Assembly: GCA_016178625.1 (NCBI GenBank)
Contig: JACOSX010000036.1
Location: 1 to 43,651 of the forward strand
DNA length: 43,651 bases
Source of the DNA: Ignavibacteria bacterium
GTDB taxonomy: Bacteria > Bacteroidota > Ignavibacteria > UBA10030 > SZUA-254
Direction: 5' to 3'
In this document: in pieces, positions 1-8,213 of the stretch
How the letters are laid out: each line of letters opens with the position of its first letter
Position numbering within the stretch: position 1 is the stretch's first letter
Program-made: the position numbers and the translations under genes
Notes under the pieces: generated by a model
What the model was told of the DNA's origin: nothing
Database searches by the model: none
Seen by the model: the letters and a program-made list of their open reading frames with translations, nothing else

Positions 1-60
1 ACGGGGTGTTTTCGACCCCGGGCTGACTCCTCGCTACGTGGCTTACAGAGTTTTACCACG

Positions 61-103
61 GTCGGGACTTGGGAGGGGAGCGCCCTTCCCTCCCTCACCC
101 GAC
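61..103 (-). terminator. Hairpin downstream of the SBBP-repeat T9SS gene
   Basis: A stem-loop lies about 28 nt after the stop codon of the minus-strand gene ending at 131. The outer arms are GTCGGG (61-66) and CCCGAC (98-103), and an inner purine-rich arm pairs GGGAGGG with CCCTCCC. No clear U tract follows. The position and strong G/C pairing suggest transcription termination or 3'-end protection. A second small hairpin, CGGGGT/ACCCCG, lies at 2-20. Function is inferred from position only. Confidence 0.4.
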
Positions 104-130
104 AAGATTAGGATCAGTTTAGCTTGGCGC

Positions 131-2479
131 TCATTTTATCAGCATCATTTTCTTGATCTGCTGGAATTGACCGTTGTTGACGTTAAGCCGATAGAAATAC
201 ATCCCGGACGATAAATTACTTGCATCGAATGTCACCTCCTGATTTCCTTCATCCATCTGCTCGTTGTCGAGTACTGTTGCCACTTCCCTGCCAAGGATGT
301 CGTAGACCTTCAACGATACAATTGACTGTTCCGAAAGATCGAACTCGATCGTTGTTGTCGGGTTGAACGGATTCGGGTAATTCAGATAGAGTGCATAGCG
401 CTCGGGCGTAAGATCGAGCGAGCCCGGGGGAAACGAGAGTGGCTCCACGAGCGGCGCGATCGCAGGCGCAAGGAATGGGATACTATCGATCAGCACTGCA
501 CCGGTGACAACCAGGGGCTGCTTACTCACAACACCCAGTGGTCCGGTAAACGCACGATTCACCCGCGCAAAGATCGAATCGAGATGGGGCCAATCTACAG
601 ACGGGTACTTCTTCCAGTATGTCAGGTAATTATCCGCGAGTGTTGCGATTGCCCTCAGCGTCATCCCGTTAAAATGGTTGCTTGTATCACCGTCATCATA
701 GGTGAGATCACCGAGAGTGGGAGGAGTCACCTCCGCATCACTTGCTCCGATGTTCACGCGCAGAGCAATCAACTCACCTGCCAGATGATTATCGTGCTTA
801 TCTCTCTTGGGATTTTTCTTCTCACCGACAAATGGATCAGTTCCATAAAAGTCGAACCCTCGAGCGGGTCCCGTATCGGGTACATATCCGGCAACTCCCT
901 TTCCTTTATCGAAGCGCATCCAACCGTAACTCGATGCGCTATCGGGACGCGCGTTTCCAACCACAAGTCCACCCGGATATCCGGCAAAACCTTTCTTGAT
1001 CTTGGGATAGGCTTTGGTCATGGCTTCATCGCGAACGTTCCCACCGTTCGGTGGTGCCGATGTTTTCAGGTTTGCCGCTTTCACGGCGAAACTATCCTGG
1101 ATAAACGTACGATACTTCATCTTATTTGGATCAACATATTTGATCGTCAGGAATTCCGAACCCTTTGTCTTGTTGCTTGTACCGGTCACGTATACAGCGC
1201 CGCCAGAAGAGACGATCGCATACGGAACGTCATCGCCGTTCGCAGTTCCATTATATCGCAAACTGAAGTTCTCGTTGCCGTTTGAGCCATTGTACTGAAC
1301 TGTCGCGTAATCCAATCCGACGCCGGCACCAGCGCTCGGACCTATCACGTACGGGTTATTTCCGCCACTAATCGCTACGCCACCGTCGTCGTCATTCGCA
1401 GTTCCATTGTACGCCGAAAGCCAACTTTCATCGCCAGTTCCCTGATTGTACCGCACGGTGACGATATCATTGAAGCTTCCTGTTTGCAGACTTCGCCCCG
1501 TAACGTACACTCTGCTTGTACTTTGGACCGAGATCGCATACGCTTGATCATCACCATCCGCTGTTCCATTATAACGCGATACCCAATCTACTCCCCCATC
1601 AGAGGAAGCATATTTTATTGTTGCGTAATCGTAATCAGCAGGCAAACCATTTGCCGAATCCTGACTTCCGCCGGTAACGTACACCTCTGATGAACCTCGT
1701 AAGACAATCGCGCGTGCGATGTCATTGCCGTTGCCCGGTCCATTATAGCGTGCAACCCAAATCGAATCACCTGTGGCAGCGTCATACTTAATCGTCGCAT
1801 AATCAAGAAGAGTATCAAAGCTTGCACCCGACACGTACACATCGCTTGTCCCGTTCAATCTCATGGCAAGGGCGCTATCCGTTCCGTTGCCGGGACCGTT
1901 GTACCTCTTTTCCCACTTCAAGTTTCCTGCGGAATCATATTTCAGAGTGGCATAATCGAATCCCGTACCGGAGCCCATACTCCACCCCGTCACATACACA
2001 TTCAACGAATCATTGACAGCAATAGCGGAAGGTTTATCCTCACCGTTGCCGGGACCGTTGTAGCTGTTCACCCACACCTGAGTCAGATTGCTGTCGTACT
2101 TGATCGTAACATAGTCAAATCCTGAAGCACCGCCGTCACTGTAGCCCGTCACATACACATTCCGCCCGGTATCGACAGTGACTGCAACTGCTTTATCCAT
2201 GCCGTTTCCAGATCCCGTATAGTATGCCTCGTGCAGCTTCTCTCCATCTGAAGAGTACTTCACTGTTGCAATGTCAACTCCTGATGTCGATCGCGTGACC
2301 CATCCCGTAACGATAACATTGCCGTTATTATCAACAGCCATCGCCGTTGCGCCGTTCTTACCATTCTTGGTACTGCCGGAGAACCGGGCGACCCACTGGC
2401 GGGCAAGATCTGCTGTGGATTCAGAAGTGAATATCATCGCGACAAGGGCGAGAACGAAAAATTTTGTAGAATGTGTCAT
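131..2479 (-). CDS. SBBP-repeat beta-propeller protein with T9SS type A sorting domain
   Basis: This 782-residue exported protein starts with a signal peptide (about 1-23). It then carries about eight SBBP-type blades (roughly 40-445), each with a YVTG...DYATIKY core and an intervening YNGPGNGxD strand, so a beta-propeller fold is expected. Residues about 456-672 match a module shared with three other proteins in this window; it contains GNVRD, HLAGELIALRVNI, INRAF-like and TGPL motifs and is not a family I recognise. Residues 695-782 are a complete T9SS type A domain (LNYPNPFNPTTTIEF, VYDILGREVATV, SSGMYFYRL, KKMMLIK). The ATG has AAAAGGA 7 nt upstream. The gene follows the 797-residue paralogue by 39 bp, so the two are probably co-transcribed. 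The predicted location is the cell surface or outside the cell. No catalytic motif was seen; a structural or binding role is inferred. Confidence 0.9.
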   Translation of the reverse strand: MTHSTKFFVLALVAMIFTSESTADLARQWVARFSGSTKNGKNGATAMAVDNNGNVIVTGWVTRSTSGVDIATVKYSSDGEKLHEAYYTGSGNGMDKAVAVTVDTGRNVYVTGYSDGGASGFDYVTIKYDSNLTQVWVNSYNGPGNGEDKPSAIAVNDSLNVYVTGWSMGSGTGFDYATLKYDSAGNLKWEKRYNGPGNGTDSALAMRLNGTSDVYVSGASFDTLLDYATIKYDAATGDSIWVARYNGPGNGNDIARAIVLRGSSEVYVTGGSQDSANGLPADYDYATIKYASSDGGVDWVSRYNGTADGDDQAYAISVQSTSRVYVTGRSLQTGSFNDIVTVRYNQGTGDESWLSAYNGTANDDDGGVAISGGNNPYVIGPSAGAGVGLDYATVQYNGSNGNENFSLRYNGTANGDDVPYAIVSSGGAVYVTGTSNKTKGSEFLTIKYVDPNKMKYRTFIQDSFAVKAANLKTSAPPNGGNVRDEAMTKAYPKIKKGFAGYPGGLVVGNARPDSASSYGWMRFDKGKGVAGYVPDTGPARGFDFYGTDPFVGEKKNPKRDKHDNHLAGELIALRVNIGASDAEVTPPTLGDLTYDDGDTSNHFNGMTLRAIATLADNYLTYWKKYPSVDWPHLDSIFARVNRAFTGPLGVVSKQPLVVTGAVLIDSIPFLAPAIAPLVEPLSFPPGSLDLTPERYALYLNYPNPFNPTTTIEFDLSEQSIVSLKVYDILGREVATVLDNEQMDEGNQEVTFDASNLSSGMYFYRLNVNNGQFQQIKKMMLIK

Positions 2480-2518
2480 GATGCAATCCTTTTTAATTGA
2501 GGATGAATGAACTCCGTC

Positions 2519-4912
2519 TTACTTCAACACCATCATCTTTTTTACTTGGCTCATAGTCACGTTTCCCGAAAGAGGCTCTGCAATGAGTTGATAGAAATAC
2601 ACTCCGGAGGACAGATTTGAAGCATCAAAATCCATTACCTGATGACCATCCTCCATTGTAAGATGGTCAATTGGCGTACTGACCTCTTGACCTAGAATGT
2701 TAACAACCCTTACCGTCACCACAGAAGGTTCAGGCACCACAAATTCGATTGTCGTAAATGGGTTGAAGGGATTTGGATAATTCTGGAATAGGGTGAACTC
2801 GTCAGGCACGCCCGGATCAACAGGTCTCGCTTCGAATGCGGGGATCGCTGTCGGTCGATCAATGCTCGGTAAAAGATACGGGATTGAAAACAAGGCTTTT
2901 GTCGACGTGATGCGCAATGGACTTGTCGATACCGTATCGAACGGTCCGTCGAAGGCAGCATTGATCTTCTTGAGAGAGCTTGCAAGGCTCGTGTAATTAA
3001 CATGGTATGACCGCCATATGGTAAGTATACTGTCAATGGTGCCGGTAATCTGTCGCAGCTTTTTATAATTGAGCGGATTGCTCTGGAGCGCCGTGTCCTT
3101 AAACACGAGGTCACCCAATCCCTCTTGAATAATTCCGGCATCGCTTGCTGCGATATTCACCTTTAAGGCAAGCAACTCGCCTGCGAGTCGGTTATTGTAC
3201 CTTATGATACTCGGGTTCTTCAGTTTGCCTACGAAACTACGATCGAATATTCTATCAAACGGACGAGGGGTACTCCACTGGGGTAACGCTCTTCTTACAT
3301 GCAGGCTCTTTGTGAAATATTCCCATCCATAATACTTCGCACTATCCAGCCGTTCAAGTCCAACAACGATACCATTAGGAAAAACACCGCGACCGAACGT
3401 CGAATCACGGACATTTCCGGCGTTCGGGATGCCGATGATTGTACTGAACCCTTTCTTAAATCTTTTGGACTTTACGCCGAGACTCTCCTGAAGAAATGTT
3501 CGGTAACATCCGCCGCCGAGCAATCCATTGGCGCCGATGCGACTTGCATAGATGTCCGTTGAACCGGAATTGAGATGATAATCTGCCCATGCGATGATCG
3601 CTCCATGAAGACTATCGCTTGCAAGCTGCGGCATGAACTGATCCATCGGCGCAGTCGATATGGGCACGCCATCTGTGGACCAAAGCGCACTTCCATCTTG
3701 ATCCAGACGCTGCGCATAAATATCGTACGAGGGGGTGCGTTTGTCCTGCCATGTAACGACAACATCCGAGCCCTGCATAACCACCTGTGGGTTGTATTGC
3801 TGCCCGGGACCTGCACACACTGCCACTCCTCCAGCCGCCCATAACGTCTGTCCGCCAGCATTCACCCTTTGAGAGAAGATATCGTAATCTATTCCGCGAT
3901 TGTCTTGCCAAACGACAACTGCACCGCCACTACCGTCCTTTGCAATTTGTGGGTAATACTGGATTCCTGAGGCGGTCACGAGTTGGACGCCATTTTGCGC
4001 CCACTTCACGATGCCGTTGGCATCAACTCTCTGAGCGTAGATATTATCAGTTTGACCATTGCGCCGGTCTTGCCAGGTGATGATCGCGCCGCCAGATCCG
4101 TCATCCACGAGCTGGGGGTTCCACTGGGCATTCACCGCGTTGCAGATGGAGACGCCGTCTGGTTGCCAAGCAGGCTGCCCATTGGCAAGAATCCGTTGAG
4201 AGTACACGTCTGTTGTGCCGGAACCTAACCGATAATCAGTCCACGCGATAATTGCACCCCCTTTTCCGTCTGAAATCAGTTTGGGTTCAAGCTGATCGCT
4301 GACAGCGGAACATACGACTTGACCATTCGTCGACCAGAGTGCACTGCCGATCGCATTGAAGCGTTGAGCATAAATATCGAACTGCCCATTGCGCCGATCT
4401 TGCCAGGTGACAATAACACCGCCCGATCCGTCAGTGACAAGCCGTGGATTATACTGATGTCCTGTTGCATTACATACCAATGTACCGTTCGGGGTCCACC
4501 ATGGTATGCCGTCGGAGTTGATGCGCTGGATAAAAATATCGTAATCAACACCATACCGGTTGTCCTGCCAGACAATGAACGCTCCTCCCAAGTCATCTGC
4601 AATGATCTGCGGATAATACTGGTACCCCGCGCTCGTTGCAATCTGTACCCCTCCATCCTGCCATACCATGCGTCCCGCTGGACCAACTCTCTGAACAAAC
4701 AACTTATCCGTCGTGCCATCACGTCGATCCTGCCAAACAAGAATCGCACCATTCTTACGATCGCTCACGAGGTGAACATTCCACTGATTTCCGGCTGCCG
4801 TGACAATGGGAACAGTTGTGTCCGACCGACAGGGCCAATCCGCACGCGCCGCTTCGTAGATACAAGAACACGCGAGCAATAGTGCTATACAAAATTTTCT
4901 CACAAGAATCAT
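2519..4912 (-). CDS. WQD-repeat T9SS cargo protein
   Basis: This 797-residue protein has a signal peptide (about 1-24) and seven to eight tandem units of roughly 50-55 residues (about 30-460). Each unit contains a core like GGAIITWQDRR followed by DIYAQR and a W-containing turn (ALWSTNG). The regular W/D/Y pattern predicts a beta-propeller or beta-solenoid. Residues about 470-685 are the shared module also found in the 782-residue neighbour (YRTFLQES, GNVRD, RLAGELLALKVNIAASD, INAAFDGPFDT). Residues 706-797 are a full T9SS type A domain with QNYPNPFNPFTTIEF and terminal KKMMVLK. The ATG at 4912 has no good Shine-Dalgarno sequence. No enzymatic motif is visible. It is likely surface-exported, and its function is unknown. 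Confidence 0.88.
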   Translation of the reverse strand: MILVRKFCIALLLACSCIYEAARADWPCRSDTTVPIVTAAGNQWNVHLVSDRKNGAILVWQDRRDGTTDKLFVQRVGPAGRMVWQDGGVQIATSAGYQYYPQIIADDLGGAFIVWQDNRYGVDYDIFIQRINSDGIPWWTPNGTLVCNATGHQYNPRLVTDGSGGVIVTWQDRRNGQFDIYAQRFNAIGSALWSTNGQVVCSAVSDQLEPKLISDGKGGAIIAWTDYRLGSGTTDVYSQRILANGQPAWQPDGVSICNAVNAQWNPQLVDDGSGGAIITWQDRRNGQTDNIYAQRVDANGIVKWAQNGVQLVTASGIQYYPQIAKDGSGGAVVVWQDNRGIDYDIFSQRVNAGGQTLWAAGGVAVCAGPGQQYNPQVVMQGSDVVVTWQDKRTPSYDIYAQRLDQDGSALWSTDGVPISTAPMDQFMPQLASDSLHGAIIAWADYHLNSGSTDIYASRIGANGLLGGGCYRTFLQESLGVKSKRFKKGFSTIIGIPNAGNVRDSTFGRGVFPNGIVVGLERLDSAKYYGWEYFTKSLHVRRALPQWSTPRPFDRIFDRSFVGKLKNPSIIRYNNRLAGELLALKVNIAASDAGIIQEGLGDLVFKDTALQSNPLNYKKLRQITGTIDSILTIWRSYHVNYTSLASSLKKINAAFDGPFDTVSTSPLRITSTKALFSIPYLLPSIDRPTAIPAFEARPVDPGVPDEFTLFQNYPNPFNPFTTIEFVVPEPSVVTVRVVNILGQEVSTPIDHLTMEDGHQVMDFDASNLSSGVYFYQLIAEPLSGNVTMSQVKKMMVLK

Positions 4913-4997
4913 GTTATGGTCTGCATCCTGTCCTGAGAAAAGGGATATTGATTATGACAACCAAACGCGATCGCATCACTCGCGTTTCAACGACGCG

Positions 4998-7900
4998 CTA
5001 TTTCATGAAAATAATTTTCCTTGAACTCGAATAGTCCATCTTGAGACTTCGATCGCTGCTATAAGGCGAATGGGCGATCATCTTCAGGTAGTACACGCCA
5101 CTGCTCACCGCACTTCCATTCGTACGCAATCCGTTCCACTCGACGTTGTAAGCACCACGTGCATACAACTCGTCCACGAGAGTTGAAATTTCCTCTCCCA
5201 AGACATTGTAGACCCGGATCAGAACATGTGCACTGAAAGGCACCGAAAACCGGAAGTGCGTTGTTGGGTTAAATGGATTCGGATACACTTGTCCCAACGA
5301 ATACTCCTGTGGGGCTTCAGCGCTTTCAACAGAGTGTTGGACTTTTATTGTAAATGTAGATTGGGTGTTATTGTGAACAACAATACTACCCACGTTGATC
5401 AATCGAGTTTCGGCGATGCTTTGCGTGCCAATCCTCTCAACCAGAATATAAGTGAAATTTTCCTCATTTTCTACCTGCCATGAAAAAAATAATTTATCTG
5501 AGGGTGAGGAAATCAAGAGTGGGTATTCCAGCATCCTTTCAACCGTTTTGGAATGAACCCGCAGCAATCCCCGTGGAGCAAATTGCGCTTCCACCGCGCC
5601 TACCGGTGGAGCGGGAGGCATTTCATTCAATTCACCATACCGCTGTGGGTCACCTTCGCCAAAGTACAGTGCTTGCGCATGACCGGCACCATCAGCAACC
5701 GTAATGAAGTGAAGATCTTTAACTCCATCATTGTTTTGCACCTGCTTCGCCATTGCCGAAGGTGAAGTTGTTAAGACTAATTTTCCGGCTCCGCGCATTT
5801 TTACCCAGTATCCATAACCTGGGTATAACGTTGTCGTCGGAGTATAACCTGTCGAGCCAAAACCGAAGTACATGGAGGCAACCAAACTGTCCGGTATCGA
5901 TGTCACGGTCGACGTTGGAATTGCTGTGGAGAGTGAACCTATCAGATTCCACCCCGCAGCAACGGACACAGTGTCAACAGTGAGTCGGCAACCTGTAAAC
6001 GACAATTGACCGGTCTTGACCCAAAATCCGTCTCCATGCGTCAGATCGTCTGTTAGTATATATCCTGCTTGATACCGAAAACAGTTCGAGAGGTAATACG
6101 GCAATATGGAAGTTTTTCTGGAATCACCAACAAGCACAGGGATAGAAATGAGATTCCATCCATCCGGTGCCGAGAATTCAATTGTGATCGGTCTGCATTC
6201 AAGAATTTCAACTGCATGAACGACTGAGTCTGCAACCGTGAGTGTGTCATGCCTACGCATTTCGAGATTGTAGATGCTGCCGTGGGTCTCCGCATCGCGC
6301 AGAATGAAATATTGAGTCTTGAGACTGTCGGGATTCCACGTGAGCAAGCAAGGATAGCCGCCAGCACCCGGCTGAAACTCGCCGACAAACAGATGCTGAT
6401 CATTGGCGCCTCCGAGTGTATCGCGGAAATCTTTCTTGGTCCCGTTTGTGGCCGGGATCCTCCACCGAATATCGTAGGTTCCCGGAGAAGGCTTGGGAGG
6501 AAGCTCTGCCTCACCAAGTGACGTATCAATGCCATCCGTCGCGCCCGCCAGAGTGCCAAACTTCATGGAATCCTGGATCATTCCCTGGTCTCTTATGTGG
6601 AGATAAGCGCTGAACGTATTCTGCACACTAATCGTGAAGACGCTATCGCTTACATCCGTCGCGGTCGAGTCGTTCTTATCGCTGATCCGAATCAAGCACT
6701 GGCTCGATGGTGAGTTCGGAACTGTCCATGAGAGCGAGTCTGCAGATGCGGCACGGGTTGCGATGAAATCCCATGTCGCTCCACTGTCCGTCGATGAGTA
6801 GATGTCCACTGTCGGAAGAACAGGCGCCACCGTCCATGAGATTGTATGTAGTGAACCAACATCCCACTCTTCGCTCCCATTCGGTGAAACCAAATGTATC
6901 GGAGTGTGGTAGATAACAAAATTGGAGTCACTGGTATCTGCAGTGGTTGTGAAGAGAGCATCCGATATTCTTATCCTGCACGAATCTGAGAGCTGAAAGG
7001 GAACCGTCCAACTATAGAATGGCTGTCCGGCGGGGACACTATCGGCAATTGTCGTCCAGCTCGATCCTCCATTTGCGGAGAACTCAAGCTTCACATAATA
7101 AATTCCTTCCGCCGTCCACGTGATGTTGTGGACGGAGGATTCATTCCAGTACTCACCCCCGTTGGGAGAACTAATGTGAATTGCCGTCGGATATTGAAGC
7201 TTGTAGATTCCATCATCTTGCAGCGCAATAACAGTGAGCGTATCAAGCACCATCAAACCATAGTTGATCGGAGACGATAGTGATGCGTTCATGTTTGTCC
7301 AGGTGGCTCCTGAATCGCGCGAGAGAAAGATGCCGCTCGGATTTGCGCCATACGTTCCGAAGTAGACGTACCCGGGGGTCGTCTTCGAGCACGTAATCCA
7401 CCAACCGTTGCCTCCGAACGGGTCGGTACACGTAACCTTGATAGGGGTGGATATGCAGCTCCATGATTCGCCCCAGTTCGTTGTTCTCAAAACACCTCCT
7501 CCACCGCTATACTTTGTAGCATACGCTACGCGGGGATTGAAGGGATCAATAGCAATGCTTGGTATTTCACCATCACCGGCGGTCGTGTAAACCTTCTTCC
7601 AGTTTACACCATAGTCGGTTGTCTTCCAGATCCCTGAAGAGAAGTCACCAATATAGATAATGTTCGCACTGTCCGGTCGGATCTCCGCATCACACCACGC
7701 ATTGAATCCAGTGACGACCGAGACAACATTCCATGTCGAACCAAAATCGATACTCCGATAGACTGTATCGTTACCCATCGTGTAGACCGTATCAGGATGG
7801 ATCGGCTTGAACTCCACAGGCTTACCAAAATAGGAAAACTCGCCAGCCCATTTCTGAGACCAGGTGGAACCTCCGTTGGTAGTTTTCATAATCCGGTCGA

Positions 7901-8213
7901 GTGCACCCCCCTCGACACCGCAGAGAATTTGCAGTGTATCTAAGGGGTTGACGGAGATGGATTTGATGACACCACCACCGGGAATGACATTACCGAATGC
8001 CGCCCATGAGTATCCCCGGTTACGACTCACGTACACCTGAGCGCCAAAGTTCGATCCATATAATATATCCGTATTGACCGGATTATAGGTGAGCGGGTTT
8101 CCCAAACCGCTCCCGCCGAGTTTGTGAACCCATGATTGAGCGACGACGATTCCACTACTCAGCGCGAACATCGATATCCCGATAGCGACATATTTGAAGA
8201 ACCTCTCCCCCAT
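4998..8213 (-). CDS. BNR/sortilin-like propeller T9SS cargo protein
   Basis: This 1071-residue protein has a signal peptide (about 1-25). An N-terminal propeller (about 28-345) has BNR/Asp-box-like motifs (SRNRGYSW, TTNGGSTW, STDFGSTW-like, SRDSGATW), resembling the VPS10/sortilin and Ycf48 styles. Two Ig-like repeats follow (HISSPNGGEYW and HLVSPNGSEEW units). Next is a beta module with the motif ATDGIDTSLGE and a proline-rich ELPPKPSPG stretch, then a tandem GWN module (GWNLISIPV and GWNLIGSL), a second LPPxPP-type module (TLYFGEGD, MPPAPP) and the T9SS type A domain (970-1071, VYPNPFNPTT, terminal KIIFMK). Its ATG overlaps the stop of the upstream gene as TAATG and has no Shine-Dalgarno, so translational coupling is likely. 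No catalytic residues are apparent. Confidence 0.9.
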   Translation of the reverse strand: MGERFFKYVAIGISMFALSSGIVVAQSWVHKLGGSGLGNPLTYNPVNTDILYGSNFGAQVYVSRNRGYSWAAFGNVIPGGGVIKSISVNPLDTLQILCGVEGGALDRIMKTTNGGSTWSQKWAGEFSYFGKPVEFKPIHPDTVYTMGNDTVYRSIDFGSTWNVVSVVTGFNAWCDAEIRPDSANIIYIGDFSSGIWKTTDYGVNWKKVYTTAGDGEIPSIAIDPFNPRVAYATKYSGGGGVLRTTNWGESWSCISTPIKVTCTDPFGGNGWWITCSKTTPGYVYFGTYGANPSGIFLSRDSGATWTNMNASLSSPINYGLMVLDTLTVIALQDDGIYKLQYPTAIHISSPNGGEYWNESSVHNITWTAEGIYYVKLEFSANGGSSWTTIADSVPAGQPFYSWTVPFQLSDSCRIRISDALFTTTADTSDSNFVIYHTPIHLVSPNGSEEWDVGSLHTISWTVAPVLPTVDIYSSTDSGATWDFIATRAASADSLSWTVPNSPSSQCLIRISDKNDSTATDVSDSVFTISVQNTFSAYLHIRDQGMIQDSMKFGTLAGATDGIDTSLGEAELPPKPSPGTYDIRWRIPATNGTKKDFRDTLGGANDQHLFVGEFQPGAGGYPCLLTWNPDSLKTQYFILRDAETHGSIYNLEMRRHDTLTVADSVVHAVEILECRPITIEFSAPDGWNLISIPVLVGDSRKTSILPYYLSNCFRYQAGYILTDDLTHGDGFWVKTGQLSFTGCRLTVDTVSVAAGWNLIGSLSTAIPTSTVTSIPDSLVASMYFGFGSTGYTPTTTLYPGYGYWVKMRGAGKLVLTTSPSAMAKQVQNNDGVKDLHFITVADGAGHAQALYFGEGDPQRYGELNEMPPAPPVGAVEAQFAPRGLLRVHSKTVERMLEYPLLISSPSDKLFFSWQVENEENFTYILVERIGTQSIAETRLINVGSIVVHNNTQSTFTIKVQHSVESAEAPQEYSLGQVYPNPFNPTTHFRFSVPFSAHVLIRVYNVLGEEISTLVDELYARGAYNVEWNGLRTNGSAVSSGVYYLKMIAHSPYSSDRSLKMDYSSSRKIIFMK

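Noticed and set aside
584-1285. 233-codon plus-strand frame opposite the SBBP protein
   Set aside because: Antisense to repeats, with no recognisable domain. The opposite strand has clear blades and a sorting domain.
1300-2400. Regular DNA periodicity that could suggest a CRISPR array
   Set aside because: The period matches protein blades of about 50 residues, the copies are imperfect, and there are no short identical repeats with unique spacers.
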